DNA of 64,000 nt from a gamma proteobacterium HdN1 (GTDB taxonomy: Bacteria > Pseudomonadota > Gammaproteobacteria > Pseudomonadales > Ketobacteraceae), in contig FP929140.1 of the NCBI GenBank assembly GCA_000198515.1, positions 3,818,527 to 3,882,526 on the forward strand, read 5' to 3'. Positions 17,170-25,831 of the stretch are shown piece by piece. The notes under the pieces were generated by a model, which ran no database searches, was not told the origin of the DNA, and was given only the letters and a program-made list of their open reading frames with translations. Each line of letters begins with the position of its first letter. Position 1 is the stretch's first letter. The position numbers and the translations under genes are program-made.

Positions 17170-17394
17170 TTATTGCCAGGAAATGTCTATCTTACGATGC
17201 TGAGCAACGCAATCGCGGAGATAGAGATTTATTAAACTCTGATAAGGCACGCCGGTCTCTTCGGACTGGCTCTTGAAATATTCGATCACATCCTCGCTCA
17301 ATCGAATTGTAACTGGCTTCTTCAGCTTCGATGCATATGGGTTCTTGCGAGACTTCATTTTTGACAAATCATATTCTGATTTCATTTCAATCAC
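17170..17394 (-). CDS. brnA: BrnA-family antitoxin
   Basis: A 74-residue ribbon-helix-helix antitoxin: K-K-P-V-T-I-R-L-S-E-D-V-I-E-Y-F-K-S-Q-S, then G-V-P-Y-Q-S-L-I-N-L-Y-L-R-D-C-V, the conserved BrnA core. It overlaps the end of the toxin gene by eight bases and lies downstream of it, the toxin-first order typical of brnTA. BrnA binds the operator and BrnT. The start at 17394 opens with MIEMKSEYD; an internal ATG four codons on is also possible. Confidence 0.92.
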   Translation of the reverse strand: MIEMKSEYDLSKMKSRKNPYASKLKKPVTIRLSEDVIEYFKSQSEETGVPYQSLINLYLRDCVAQHRKIDISWQ

Positions 17395-17668
17395 CTTTAT
17401 AGTGCTTACGCTCCTTAGCAGTTGCCTTGCGTGCAGATATTATTCGGATCGTTTCACCTTTATCACGCTCACAATGGCAGACGAGAAGAATTCTGGATTG
17501 ATGGCTACGCCCAAGCATAAGAAACCTGTCTTCGGATTCAGAATTTTCTGAATCAAAGAATTGTATGGCGTAGTCGTCATAAAAAACACCCTGCGCCTCC
17601 TCAAAGGATACACCGTGCTTCTTGAGGTTTGACTTTGCCTTTTGGCTGTCCCACTCGAAGGTAATCAT
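17387..17668 (-). CDS. brnT: BrnT-family ribonuclease toxin
   Basis: A 93-residue BrnT toxin: F-E-W-D-S-Q-K-A-K-S-N-L-K-K-H-G-V-S-F-E-E-A, a central D-R-F-L-M-L-G-R-S, and the C-terminal R-I-I-S-A-R-K-A-T-A-K-E-R-K-H-Y signature. BrnT is a RelE-like fold that stops translation. The frame is intact. The toxin-antitoxin pair is transcribed leftwards from an operator at 17681-17702. Confidence 0.94.
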   Translation of the reverse strand: MITFEWDSQKAKSNLKKHGVSFEEAQGVFYDDYAIQFFDSENSESEDRFLMLGRSHQSRILLVCHCERDKGETIRIISARKATAKERKHYKGD

Positions 17669-17680
17669 ATGCGAATTGTA

Positions 17681-17716
17681 TTGACAATGTACATATCGTC
17701 AAGGGCCATATGTCAA
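17681..17716 (-). promoter_or_regulatory. brnTA promoter and palindromic operator
   Basis: On the minus strand a TTGACA box (17711-17716) is followed by the 22-bp near-palindrome TTGACGATATGTACATTGTCAA (17702-17681), 12 bases before the brnT start. This fits BrnA autoregulation. Confidence 0.6.
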
Positions 17717-17799
17717 GGCCATAACCAAGTAGGGCTGTCCCATCATAATCCGATTTACAATTGCTCCTTGTCGTTCAGATTGTTCAACCCTAAAACAGT

Positions 17800-18945
17800 T
17801 TATGAGCACGGTGGGTGGAGGGGGGCCAATCTGTTTGCCTCTACGATCCAGTCCTTAAAATGTTCATCCTCGAAATTCCATGCGCCATGGCCGCTTTTGT
17901 AGAGATACCCCTTGTTCCGCAGGCGAGTCATTGCATTGGACAGGTCGCTGCGCTTAACGCTCTTGACCCCTGCCAGCGCAGCCACCGATGCATAGTTTTT
18001 TTCCGAGTACAGCACATTATCCGGGTGTTGTATCATGTTCACCAATACCGCCCGGTCTACGGGCAGAAGGTTGCGCCAGTCAGACTCAAAATTGCTGTAA
18101 AGGCCATCATTTTTTAGAATGTGATCGACTGCCGCCTGAATGTCACTGCAGCCCTGTAGCACCATGTACTGCACCGCTTCATTCAACAGATAGGGGCTGC
18201 GGTGATTCTGCTTGAATACCGCAATGACTTTTTCAGGTTCCAGTTTGCGACCGGTGCGCTGTGCAAAGACCGTGCACATATGCTGGCAAAATTCAGAGCC
18301 AAGGGTTCCAAAGTCGCGCACCTGAGCAGAATTGAACAGCGCTGCATTACGCTGCCTGAAAAGATGATTGAGTCCATCCCGGCTGGAGCCTGTAAAAATC
18401 GAGCGCACATTGTTGCTATATTTGTCCAACAATGTGCGAACGCCAAACACCACATCTTCAAACTGAGGGCTCATGGCAAGCTGCTGGGCTTCATCAAACA
18501 GAATAAGAGTTTTTTTGTTGCCCGACAGAAACGTGTCAAGCAGTGCAATGGCTTGGGTACCGTCTACTTGTGGAGCCTGTTGATGTTCACCTTTTTCAAG
18601 CCTAACGCCTAGGCTGTCTAGGCTAACAGATAGATCCGTTTTGGATGGCAGGAACTGGCGCAACCCTTTGCCGTGACCTTTTTCTGTTGCATCGATCAAT
18701 GCTGCTGCAATGCAGTAGGCAGGATCTGATTTTTTGAGCCAGAAGTTAATGTATAAAACGGAATAGCCCATTTTTTGCGCAAGGGGCGCCACATCTTTGG
18801 TGACAAACACGGTCTTGCCGCGCCGACGCGGTGCAAACAGCGCCAAGCGTGATGTAAGGTCATCATCGAGGATCGCCATGATGCCTTCGGCTTCCTTGAG
18901 GCGCGGATAATGCCACGAGATTTGGTCTTGCTGCTTGTTTTTCAT
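17800..18945 (-). CDS. AAA-family ATPase of unknown role
   Basis: A 381-residue protein resembling the archaeal-type/STAND-like ATPase group. Walker A-like A-P-R-R-R-G-K-T is at about 37-44, Walker B L-I-L-F-D-E-A-Q-Q-L near 150, and a sensor-like I-F-T-G-S-S-R near 195. The C-terminal 100 residues look like a winged helix (A-S-V-A-A-L-A-G-V-K-S-V-K-R-S-D-L-S-N-A-M-T-R-L-R-N-K-G-Y-L-Y). It is not related in sequence to the three AAA/PD-(D/E)XK proteins beyond the P-loop. It stands alone, with its own palindrome upstream. A defence or mobile-element role is possible but unproven. Confidence 0.75.
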   Translation of the reverse strand: MKNKQQDQISWHYPRLKEAEGIMAILDDDLTSRLALFAPRRRGKTVFVTKDVAPLAQKMGYSVLYINFWLKKSDPAYCIAAALIDATEKGHGKGLRQFLPSKTDLSVSLDSLGVRLEKGEHQQAPQVDGTQAIALLDTFLSGNKKTLILFDEAQQLAMSPQFEDVVFGVRTLLDKYSNNVRSIFTGSSRDGLNHLFRQRNAALFNSAQVRDFGTLGSEFCQHMCTVFAQRTGRKLEPEKVIAVFKQNHRSPYLLNEAVQYMVLQGCSDIQAAVDHILKNDGLYSNFESDWRNLLPVDRAVLVNMIQHPDNVLYSEKNYASVAALAGVKSVKRSDLSNAMTRLRNKGYLYKSGHGAWNFEDEHFKDWIVEANRLAPLHPPCS

Positions 18946-18967
18946 GTCAATTCTTTTTGATGGTAGT

Positions 18968-18990
18968 AATTCTTACTATAAATAAGAATT
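18968..18990 (-). promoter_or_regulatory. Inverted repeat upstream of the AAA ATPase
   Basis: AATTCTTA (18968-18975) and TAAGAATT (18983-18990) form a perfect 8-bp inverted repeat around CTATAAA, 23 bases upstream of the start. Its symmetry and AT-richness suggest a binding site for a dimeric regulator overlapping the promoter. Confidence 0.5.
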
Positions 18991-19077
18991 GATAAGAAAA
19001 CAACGCTAGCCAGATTGTTGCGCCGCTCCATATCCCCTATACTCCGCGCTGCTGCCGATGATGCCTCACATCAAATC

Positions 19078-19128
19078 GCGTCTGATCTACAGCTGCGTCT
19101 GATCTAAAACTGTGTCTGATCTAAAGAG
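19078..19128 (+). repeat. Three 17-bp direct repeats before pyrD
   Basis: Units at 19078-19094, 19095-19111 and 19112-19128 share the core TCTGATCTA with small differences. They end ten bases before the pyrD start, so they are in its leader and may affect translation or carry a regulator site. Confidence 0.8.
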
Positions 19129-19137
19129 TAGCCGCCC

Positions 19138-20169
19138 ATGCTTTACACCCTTGCCCGCCAAGCCCTGTTTCAGCTCGAAACCGAAATGTCCCACCACATC
19201 ACGCTGGACTTGATCTCGGCAGCAGAGCGTCTGCGCGTGCTCCCTCACTTGATCCCCGAGCCTGAGCTGCCGGTGGAGCTGATGGGGTTGAGCTTTAAAA
19301 GCCCGGTTGGGTTGGCGGCGGGGATGGATAAAAACGGTGACTATATCGACGGGCTTGCCTCGCTGGGCTTTGGCTTTATTGAAGTCGGCACGGTAACGCC
19401 GCGCCCGCAGCCGGGCAATCCGCGCCCGCGCCTGTTCCGGTTGCCGCAGCATCAAGCCATTATCAATCGCATGGGCTTTAATAACAAAGGCATCGACTAT
19501 ATGTGCGAGCGCATTGAAGCCTCGCGCTATAGCGGCATCTTGGGGATCAATATCGGCAAGAATTTCGATACGCCGGTCGAGAATGCGCTTGATGACTACT
19601 TGATCTGCATGAAAAAAGCCTACCGGCTGGCGAGCTACATCGTCGTCAATATCTCCTCGCCCAATACGCCTGGATTGCGGAGCCTGCAGCACGGTGAATC
19701 CCTGAAGCGCCTGCTGGACGGGCTCAAGAACGAGCAGCAGCGGCAAGCGGGACAGTGTATGCGCCAAGTGCCGCTGGTAGTCAAAATCGCGCCGGATCTT
19801 GATGAGGCCGCATTGGATGAGATTGCCGAGGCGCTAGTGAGTTGCGGAATGGAAGGGGTGATCGCCACTAATACCACGATGACGCGCCCCGGTTTGGAGG
19901 GGCATCCGCTGGCGGGCGAGGCGGGCGGTTTGAGTGGTGCGCCGGTATACGATCTGTCTAATCGGGTGCTTGGCGGGTTAGCTGCGCGGCTAGAAGGCAA
20001 GATTCCCATTATTGGCGTAGGCGGCATCATGAAACCCGAGGATGCGCTCCACAAAATGGCTTTGGGTGCCAGCCTTGTGCAGCTTTATACTGGATTTATC
20101 TATGAAGGCCCTGCGCTGATCTGGAAAATCGTGCAAGCCCTGCAAAAACAGAATCCACTACCCGAGTGA
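19138..20169 (+). CDS. pyrD: Dihydroorotate dehydrogenase (quinone), class 2
   Basis: A 343-residue membrane-associated flavoenzyme that oxidises dihydroorotate to orotate in pyrimidine synthesis, passing electrons to quinone. The N-terminal helix ([11 protein letters not shown]) is the class 2 membrane-docking segment. FMN and substrate motifs are in place: [10 protein letters not shown] (about 60), [17 protein letters not shown] with the class 2 catalytic serine (about 175), V-K-I-A-P-D-L, and I-I-G-V-G-G-I. It is the first core gene after the TA island and lies next to rmf, as in related genomes. Confidence 0.98.
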   Translation: MLYTLARQALFQLETEMSHHITLDLISAAERLRVLPHLIPEPELPVELMGLSFKSPVGLAAGMDKNGDYIDGLASLGFGFIEVGTVTPRPQPGNPRPRLFRLPQHQAIINRMGFNNKGIDYMCERIEASRYSGILGINIGKNFDTPVENALDDYLICMKKAYRLASYIVVNISSPNTPGLRSLQHGESLKRLLDGLKNEQQRQAGQCMRQVPLVVKIAPDLDEAALDEIAEALVSCGMEGVIATNTTMTRPGLEGHPLAGEAGGLSGAPVYDLSNRVLGGLAARLEGKIPIIGVGGIMKPEDALHKMALGASLVQLYTGFIYEGPALIWKIVQALQKQNPLPE

Positions 20170-20192
20170 ACCCACAAAAAACGCCCATAAAA

Positions 20193-20215
20193 AACGGGGC
20201 TTACATGGCCCCGTT
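20193..20215 (+). terminator. Rho-independent terminator after pyrD
   Basis: AACGGGGC (20193-20200) pairs perfectly with GCCCCGTT (20208-20215) over a 7-base loop, followed by TTC. The T tract is short. It is preceded by an A-run, so it may also work for leftward transcription from rmf. Confidence 0.7.
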
Positions 20216-20426
20216 TCGGTGGAGGTTTGAGACCCCCTGCTATGGCCGGCACAAAGCCGGTGAGTTTGACGCTTTGTAGGCAACGCTTGTGAGTTTTGGT
20301 TCCTCCCGTTTCACAATACGTGGTTTGTCAATCTTGCTAACTAGATCGGAGTCATGTCGAAACCGTGTTATTGAGCAACAATACCTCGCGCGAAATTGGT
20401 AAGCCCTTTTTCCACAAGCGGATAAG

Positions 20427-20630
20427 TCACAAGGTGGCTACTTTATGCAAACCCGCGACGCCAGACATGCCCGACCACAAGTCGGAACGGCCGTCGCGCC
20501 AACCACTAAGCCAGTACTGACGCATGTCGATATCGGTAAAAGGGCAAAACTCGCGGGAACGCCCGCTGTTGCCGAATTGATATCCCCGTGCGTAGGCCCG
20601 GCTCGACTTATCACGCTTTTGTCTTCTCAT
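20427..20630 (-). CDS. rmf: Ribosome modulation factor
   Basis: A 67-residue protein that clearly matches RMF: M-R-R-Q-K-R-D-K at the start, then A-R-G-Y-Q-F-G-N-S-G-R-S-R-E-F-C-P-F and W-L-S-G-W-R-D-G. RMF dimerises 70S ribosomes into inactive 100S particles in stationary phase. It is about 12 residues longer than the E. coli form at the C-terminus. It is convergent with pyrD and near rlmKL, a conserved neighbourhood in gammaproteobacteria. The lineage signal is strong. Confidence 0.95.
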   Translation of the reverse strand: MRRQKRDKSSRAYARGYQFGNSGRSREFCPFTDIDMRQYWLSGWRDGRSDLWSGMSGVAGLHKVATL

Positions 20631-21007
20631 AAGGACGCATCCTCGTCAGATTCGTTTCAACATGAAGAGAACACCCTGTTTTTGCCGGGGTCGGAACGGG
20701 AGTTCGGCAATTTTTGCGAGCAGCGCAATGAAATAAATGCACTTACGCAATACAGGGGAGCTATAAAATAAAATTCGCCTCTTTTTGGAAGTTCTTATTT
20801 TCGACCCAGCTCTATTGATACCCAATTCCAACAAGAATAGCCATGACTTTAAAAGCATAAGCAGAAGCGAATAAGCGATAGATCGGAATAATCGGATATT
20901 TCAGTTGGATGGCGATGGTTCTTCGAACCTTGCGCACTGCGGTGGCATAACTCACTCGAATGGATCCTTCGATAGGAGTTTCCTAGGCGTATCTACGTAG
21001 GATATAC
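20631..21007. other. Intergenic region between rmf and mazE
   Basis: About 380 bases without a credible gene. It should hold the leftward rmf promoter and, at the right end, an imperfect palindrome GTATCTACGTAGGATATAC (about 20989-21007) just before the mazEF operator. I see no RNA gene. Confidence 0.5.
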
Positions 21008-21036
21008 TTCTCGTGTCTACACTATAGATACGAGAA
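21008..21036 (+). promoter_or_regulatory. Inverted-repeat operator of mazEF
   Basis: TTCTCGTGTCT (21008-21018) and AGATACGAGAA (21026-21036) are inverted repeats with a single mismatch, ending four bases before the mazE ATG. MazE-type antitoxins bind such sites to repress their operon. Confidence 0.65.
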
Positions 21037-21040
21037 GGCC

Positions 21041-21307
21041 ATGCACATAGAAAGTGAAATCAAGCGGTGGGGCAATAGTTTGGCCCTTCGCATAACCGGA
21101 GTGATGGCAGAAATACCCAGATTCAGTGATGGCACTAAAGTGACGGTTGAAGTTACTGAAGATGCGCTCATTATTAAGCGAGCCAGCAAGCTGAAACGGG
21201 TTCTCTCCCTGCCGTTTACCGAGCGTGATTTGCTCAATGGCATAACTCCATCAAAAGCGCACGCCGATGAGCTCGCAGCTCCCACGAAGAAAGAGTTGGG
21301 GCTGTGA
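21041..21307 (+). CDS. mazE: MazE-family antitoxin
   Basis: An 88-residue AbrB-fold antitoxin: I-K-R-W-G-N-S-L-A-L-R-I near the N-terminus is the MazE DNA-binding hairpin, followed by a G-T-K-V-T-V-E-V-T strand. The charged C-terminal tail would wrap MazF. It overlaps the toxin start. An inverted repeat directly upstream marks autoregulation. The pair has been placed between rmf and rlmKL, which are adjacent in relatives. Confidence 0.92.
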   Translation: MHIESEIKRWGNSLALRITGVMAEIPRFSDGTKVTVEVTEDALIIKRASKLKRVLSLPFTERDLLNGITPSKAHADELAAPTKKELGL

Positions 21308-21675
21308 TGGCGAAAAAGTCGTTTATTCCCGACCGAAACGACATTGTTTGGCTGGATTTCGAGCCAACGAAAGGCAAAGAAATTGGCAAGCGCCGGCCTG
21401 CTTTGGTGCTGTCCAGCAAGGATTACAACAAAGCGACGAATCTGATGATTTGCTGTCCAATAAGCAGCAGTATTCGGGGTGGAGTTACGGAAGTCGCGGT
21501 TAGTAATCTCGATGTGCCCTCCGTGGTAGCGGCAAGTCTCATTCAAACGCTTTCGTGGGTGGAGCGACGGGTCGAGCCAATCACGAAAGCCGAACATGGG
21601 GTTTTTGAGGAAGTCATTTTGAAGTTGATACCCTTGATTGGTGCAGACAAAGTGATCCAAGACTATTTGGATTAA
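21307..21675 (+). CDS. mazF: MazF-family mRNA endoribonuclease toxin
   Basis: A 122-residue toxin of the PemK/MazF fold: P-D-R-N-D-I-V-W-L-D-F near the start, the K-R-R-P-A-L-V-L-S active-site loop (about 27-35), and M-I-C-C-P-I-S-S-S-I-R-G (about 47-58). MazF cuts mRNA at short specific sites and is blocked by MazE. ATG 21307 is preferred over GTG 21304, which overlaps the antitoxin stop more deeply. The frame is intact. Confidence 0.92.
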   Translation: MAKKSFIPDRNDIVWLDFEPTKGKEIGKRRPALVLSSKDYNKATNLMICCPISSSIRGGVTEVAVSNLDVPSVVAASLIQTLSWVERRVEPITKAEHGVFEEVILKLIPLIGADKVIQDYLD

Positions 21676-21899
21676 GTCGATGCGCTGAGCTGCAATGCTT
21701 CAAGCGGGGGCGATCTACCCGCCATCCACATGCCTCCGAGTTTGTAGACTTAATTCGTTATGGTTCAATGGCTTTTTTAGCGTGTCCCTTATTTTTTGCA
21801 CGCAAAACTCGAATCTCTCGTTGACTCGAATCTCGCTTTGAGAATAGAGCTCGACAATCTATCTAATGATCACGGTGAATCAAATTGATCAGTTCAAAA

Positions 21900-24080
21900 A
21901 TGAAGTCCACTCAGCCTATGCGTTGGGTCGCTACCTGTAGCGCCGGCTTAGAACGCGCGTTAGCGCAGGAGCTCGAATCCCTGGGTGGCCGAGTGCTCGC
22001 AGATGCGGATACCGCAGCAGGTGCGGTGGCGGTGGAGGCGGGGATTGAATTTGGCTATCGCGCCTGTTTGTGGTCGCGGGTGGCAGAGCGCGTGCTGTTG
22101 CAGTTGGCAAGCTTTGAAGCTAACAGTGCCGATGATATTTACCATTATTGCCGTGGTCTGGATTGGCTCGATCACATGAGTGAGGATGATTATTTTGCGG
22201 TATCGGCGATTTTGCATGAATCTGTAAAAGACAATCCCCGCTTTGTAACGCTTAGGTTGAAGGATGCAATCGTAGACCGGATTCGCAACGACACCGGTAA
22301 GCGCCCCTCGGTCGATACGCGAAAACCGGACATTGTTTTTTCGCTCTATTGGAAAGCCGATCGGGTGCAGCTGTACCTAGATTTTAGCGGTGACCCTCTT
22401 CACCGGCGAGGGTACCGCACCGAAGCTGGCGAGGCTCCGCTGAAAGAGACGCTTGCTGCGGGGATGCTGGCTTTGGCCGGTTGGCCCGCACCAAAATTTA
22501 GCGCGTTGTTAGACCCGTTCTGCGGCTCTGGCACGCTGTTGGTGGAGGCGGCGCTGGCCATGTACGGGATTGCTCCCGGGCTTGGGCGGGAATGGTTCGG
22601 ATTTTTTGGTTGGCGTGGCGCGCAACGTTCTGTATGGGATCCGCTTGTCGAAGAAGCCAAGGCGCAGCGGGAACGTGCTTTGCAGGGTGCCCTAGAGAAT
22701 CCGGCGCAGGGGCCGCGCTTGATTGGCTATGATGCAGACCGTGAGGTGGTGGCCATTGCCCGCGAGAATATTCAGCGCGTAGGGCTTGAGCGCCTGATTC
22801 ACATTGAACGCCGCGAACTGGCTACGTTAGGGGAGCGTGCGTTGCCGGAAGGCCACGGCCTGATCCTCACCAACCCGCCGTATGGTGAGCGCTTGCTGGA
22901 TCGCGGCGCAGTGCCGTGGCTTTATGAAGCGCTTTCGCGACAGGCTTCCCGTTATTGTGAGGGCTGGAAGCTGGGCGTGTTGGCCGCACAGATCGAAGAT
23001 GCCGATCGTGTTGGGCTGGAAGAACCCACGGTTCATCGCCTCTATAACGGCCCTTTACGGGTGTATTTGCGTTTGGGTACGGTGCGTAAGCTGCCGGAGC
23101 CGCGTTTGCGCGTACCTGCTTGGGCGATGCCGGAAAACACGGATTTGATTGCGATGGATTTTGCGAACCGCCTGAATCGCAACCTGAAACGCCTGAAAAA
23201 ATGGATCGAAGCTGAGCAGCCTATGTGCATGCGCCTGTACGATGCCGATATGCCGGAATTTAACGTCGCAATTGACTGGTATAACGGCGATATTCACCTG
23301 CAAGAGTATGCGCCGCCCAAATCGGTTGATCCGGTACGCGCGCATCAACGTTTGCAGGCAGTGCAGGATACACTGCAAAAGGTGTTAGGTGTTCATTCGC
23401 GTTATATCCACGTCAAATCGCGCCGGCAGCAAAAAGGGCGGGAACAGTATCGTAAATTGGGGGATGCGGGGCGCTATCTTCAGGTGCAGGAAGGGCAGGC
23501 GCGTTTGTTGGTGAATCTGGACGATTATCTGGATACGGGGCTATTTCTGGATCATCGGCCTACCCGCTTGCGTTTGCAGGAGCTTTGCAAGGGCAAGCGC
23601 TTTCTGAACTTGTTTTGCTATACCGCTGCCGCGACGGTGCAGGCTGGGGTGGGCGGCTGTAGGTCGAGCGTGAGCGTAGATACTTCGAAAACCTATTTGG
23701 ACTGGGCGGCGCGCAATTTTGCGCTCAATGGTTTGGCTGAATGCAATCATCGCCTTGTGCAGGCCGACGGTATGCGTTGGCTGGAGGAGACTCGTGAGCA
23801 GTTCGATGTGATTTTTGTCGACCCGCCCACATTTTCCAACAGTAAATCACGTACGGATTTCGATGTGCAAACCGATCATGTTGCGCTGATTGATTTGGCG
23901 ATGCGCCGGTTGGAGCGCGACGGTTTGCTAATTTTTTCTAATAATTTCAGAAAGTTCGTCTTGGATGAGGCGCTGGCAGGGGATTACGATGTGAAGGAAA
24001 TCACGCCTGCAACGCTCTCGCCCGACTTTAACGAGGGGGCACCGATCCATCGGTGCTGGGAGATCCGCTTTCAGCACTAG
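21900..24080 (+). CDS. rlmL: Bifunctional 23S rRNA methyltransferase RlmKL
   Basis: A 726-residue fused enzyme that makes m2G2445 (RlmL part) and m7G2069 (RlmK part) in 23S rRNA. The N-terminus has a THUMP domain (about 45-160). The RlmL methyltransferase follows, with L-D-P-F-C-G-S-G-T-L and the catalytic N-P-P-Y (about 330). The C-terminal RlmK domain has F-L-N-L-F-C-Y-T-A-A-A and V-D-P-P-T-F-S-N-S-K. I take ATG 21900; an in-frame TTG lies five codons earlier. Full length matches the fused gammaproteobacterial form. Confidence 0.97.
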   Translation: MKSTQPMRWVATCSAGLERALAQELESLGGRVLADADTAAGAVAVEAGIEFGYRACLWSRVAERVLLQLASFEANSADDIYHYCRGLDWLDHMSEDDYFAVSAILHESVKDNPRFVTLRLKDAIVDRIRNDTGKRPSVDTRKPDIVFSLYWKADRVQLYLDFSGDPLHRRGYRTEAGEAPLKETLAAGMLALAGWPAPKFSALLDPFCGSGTLLVEAALAMYGIAPGLGREWFGFFGWRGAQRSVWDPLVEEAKAQRERALQGALENPAQGPRLIGYDADREVVAIARENIQRVGLERLIHIERRELATLGERALPEGHGLILTNPPYGERLLDRGAVPWLYEALSRQASRYCEGWKLGVLAAQIEDADRVGLEEPTVHRLYNGPLRVYLRLGTVRKLPEPRLRVPAWAMPENTDLIAMDFANRLNRNLKRLKKWIEAEQPMCMRLYDADMPEFNVAIDWYNGDIHLQEYAPPKSVDPVRAHQRLQAVQDTLQKVLGVHSRYIHVKSRRQQKGREQYRKLGDAGRYLQVQEGQARLLVNLDDYLDTGLFLDHRPTRLRLQELCKGKRFLNLFCYTAAATVQAGVGGCRSSVSVDTSKTYLDWAARNFALNGLAECNHRLVQADGMRWLEETREQFDVIFVDPPTFSNSKSRTDFDVQTDHVALIDLAMRRLERDGLLIFSNNFRKFVLDEALAGDYDVKEITPATLSPDFNEGAPIHRCWEIRFQH

Positions 24081-24154
24081 CAGGGAGGGTGCTTTCGATC
24101 GTGGAGATTGCTGCTAGACTGAAAAAACGATTGTCTAGTAGTAGTTGGATTTCT

Positions 24155-25792
24155 ATGGATCGCGTTTCTTTTGTGCCAGTGCTCTCTCCCGACCAGCGGC
24201 GGCGTTTACAGCAGCTGTTGGGTGCTGCCGTAATCAGTACGGAAAACCGGATGGTGGAGTTGGGGATTCGTGCGGATACGCTGCTCGACCCAGAGGATTC
24301 GCTCGACAAGCAGATTGCGCTGCTCCGCTATTACTTTTTGGAGGGGGAGCGTGCGGCGCTCCGCTTCGAGCCTTCTGACCACAATTACTGGCGGGTCATT
24401 CGCGCTTTTTTGCAGCCGATTGTGGTGGCCTACCAAGCTCACGAACAGTTCGCGCGCTCGCAGTATGAGGCTGCGTTGTCGGGCGCGTCTGGCGTGCAGG
24501 TTGTCAATGGTGCACCCGGCGGATGGATGCTGGACGTTTCTGGGCGCTCCTCGGCGCTGGACGCGGAGGCCGTGGTGCATGAGGGGGCCGGATTTTCGCC
24601 GGTAGAGCCGGCACCGAAAGTGGCTTTGCGTACAGCCAATGACATGGCCAGCATCCAAGGGAATGTGCTAACGGAGCTGAGTGCGCAGATCAAGGCGCTG
24701 GAAAAGCGCGAGAAAAACTACCAGAACGATTTGCTCAACAAAACGAGCGAGGCTTCTGCCGCGTGCGAGATGCGCGATCAAGCGCTCGCAAAAGTTGCGC
24801 AGTTGGAACAGCAGTTGAGCAGCTTGCGTGCAGAACTTCAAGCGCAAGCAGTGGCATCGCCTGACCTTGCTGCTTTGGTCGAACAACAAGCGCCGTTGAC
24901 GGTGATCGTTAGTGAGGGCCAGAGTGCACCGAACGACACCGATCCTCTTGATACAAAGAGTCTGTTGGATTCAGGCTCCTTGGTGGTCAATACCGCGCCG
25001 GTGGAAGATGCCGAGCGCAGCGAATGGCAACAGCGCGTGGATGCATTGCAGGCGGAAGTGGCCAGCATGACGGGAATGGCACAGCAGGCGTATATGTCGT
25101 CTTCGGATATGAGCATTATTCTTTTGTTTATGCTTTCTAGCTTCCGGGTGGACTCTTTTGATCAATTGGGCGGCGAGATATTGCGTACCGTGTCGACCTA
25201 TGGGTTAAAGCCTACGGTTGGCGTTACCGGAGATAGTGGCCAGAAGTTTTTTAAGGGGCCAAAATCGGCGGAGGGTAGTGAATCCCTGATTGAATCGCGT
25301 AGCCATCGTGGCCCGCTGGTTGAGGAGGGCCGGATGCTGATCATTTATGAAGGGCGCATAAGTTTATTGGTGGCCGATATGCCGGTGGATCAGGCGCGCC
25401 GTGATCACTTGCGCGATAACCTCTCTACCTTGATTAAGGGGGCCGCTGCACGTGCAGAGGCGATCGTTGCGGCGAATGCGGTAGAGCGCCAGAAAGCGCA
25501 GATGGAGCGTTTGCTGGTGAAAAGCGACGAGGTATTTACCGATGCTGGCAAGAAGCTGGAGCGCCAGCAGATGCAGATGGTGAAGCAGGTTCAGCTTGCC
25601 GTATTGGATTTGCGCACTCGTTTGCAGCTCAATGTGACGGATAGCCGCACGGCCGCGATGGTGAATCGTGCCAAGCAGTTGGAAGATAGCTTGCGCGAGC
25701 TTTTCCGTGTGGATCAGATTCTGGATGTGGGCTTTGCGCGAAGCGTGGCGCGGGTGGCGAACAATATTCGTGAGAAGGAGCAGGGAGCGTAA
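24155..25792 (+). CDS. Unknown protein with central coiled coil
   Basis: I do not recognise this 545-residue protein. It has a helical N-terminal domain (about 1-110, with Y-Y-F-L-E-G-E-R-A-A-L-R-F), a coiled-coil stretch at about 180-250 (repeated K, E, Q and L), a globular part at about 320-430 (F-R-V-D-S-F-D-Q-L-G ... R-M-L-I-I-Y-E-G-R-I-S-L-L-V), and a helical C-terminus rich in R, Q and M. No signal peptide or membrane helix is evident. ATG 24155 is chosen because the upstream in-frame ATG 24053 lies within rlmKL. It converges on another coiled-coil gene. Confidence 0.75.
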   Translation: MDRVSFVPVLSPDQRRRLQQLLGAAVISTENRMVELGIRADTLLDPEDSLDKQIALLRYYFLEGERAALRFEPSDHNYWRVIRAFLQPIVVAYQAHEQFARSQYEAALSGASGVQVVNGAPGGWMLDVSGRSSALDAEAVVHEGAGFSPVEPAPKVALRTANDMASIQGNVLTELSAQIKALEKREKNYQNDLLNKTSEASAACEMRDQALAKVAQLEQQLSSLRAELQAQAVASPDLAALVEQQAPLTVIVSEGQSAPNDTDPLDTKSLLDSGSLVVNTAPVEDAERSEWQQRVDALQAEVASMTGMAQQAYMSSSDMSIILLFMLSSFRVDSFDQLGGEILRTVSTYGLKPTVGVTGDSGQKFFKGPKSAEGSESLIESRSHRGPLVEEGRMLIIYEGRISLLVADMPVDQARRDHLRDNLSTLIKGAAARAEAIVAANAVERQKAQMERLLVKSDEVFTDAGKKLERQQMQMVKQVQLAVLDLRTRLQLNVTDSRTAAMVNRAKQLEDSLRELFRVDQILDVGFARSVARVANNIREKEQGA

Positions 25793-25800
25793 GGGGCTTG

Positions 25801-25831
25801 GCGCTTATGCTTGGCGTTAGCGCTTATGCTT
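25801..25831. repeat. Direct repeat GCGCTTATGCTT
   Basis: The 12-mer is present at 25801-25812 and 25820-25831, 19 bases apart, in the gap between two convergent genes and running into the end of the minus-strand gene. No function is assigned. Confidence 0.6.

Noticed and set aside
19087-19767. Leftward 226-codon frame in pyrD
   Set aside because: Antisense shadow of a highly conserved enzyme.
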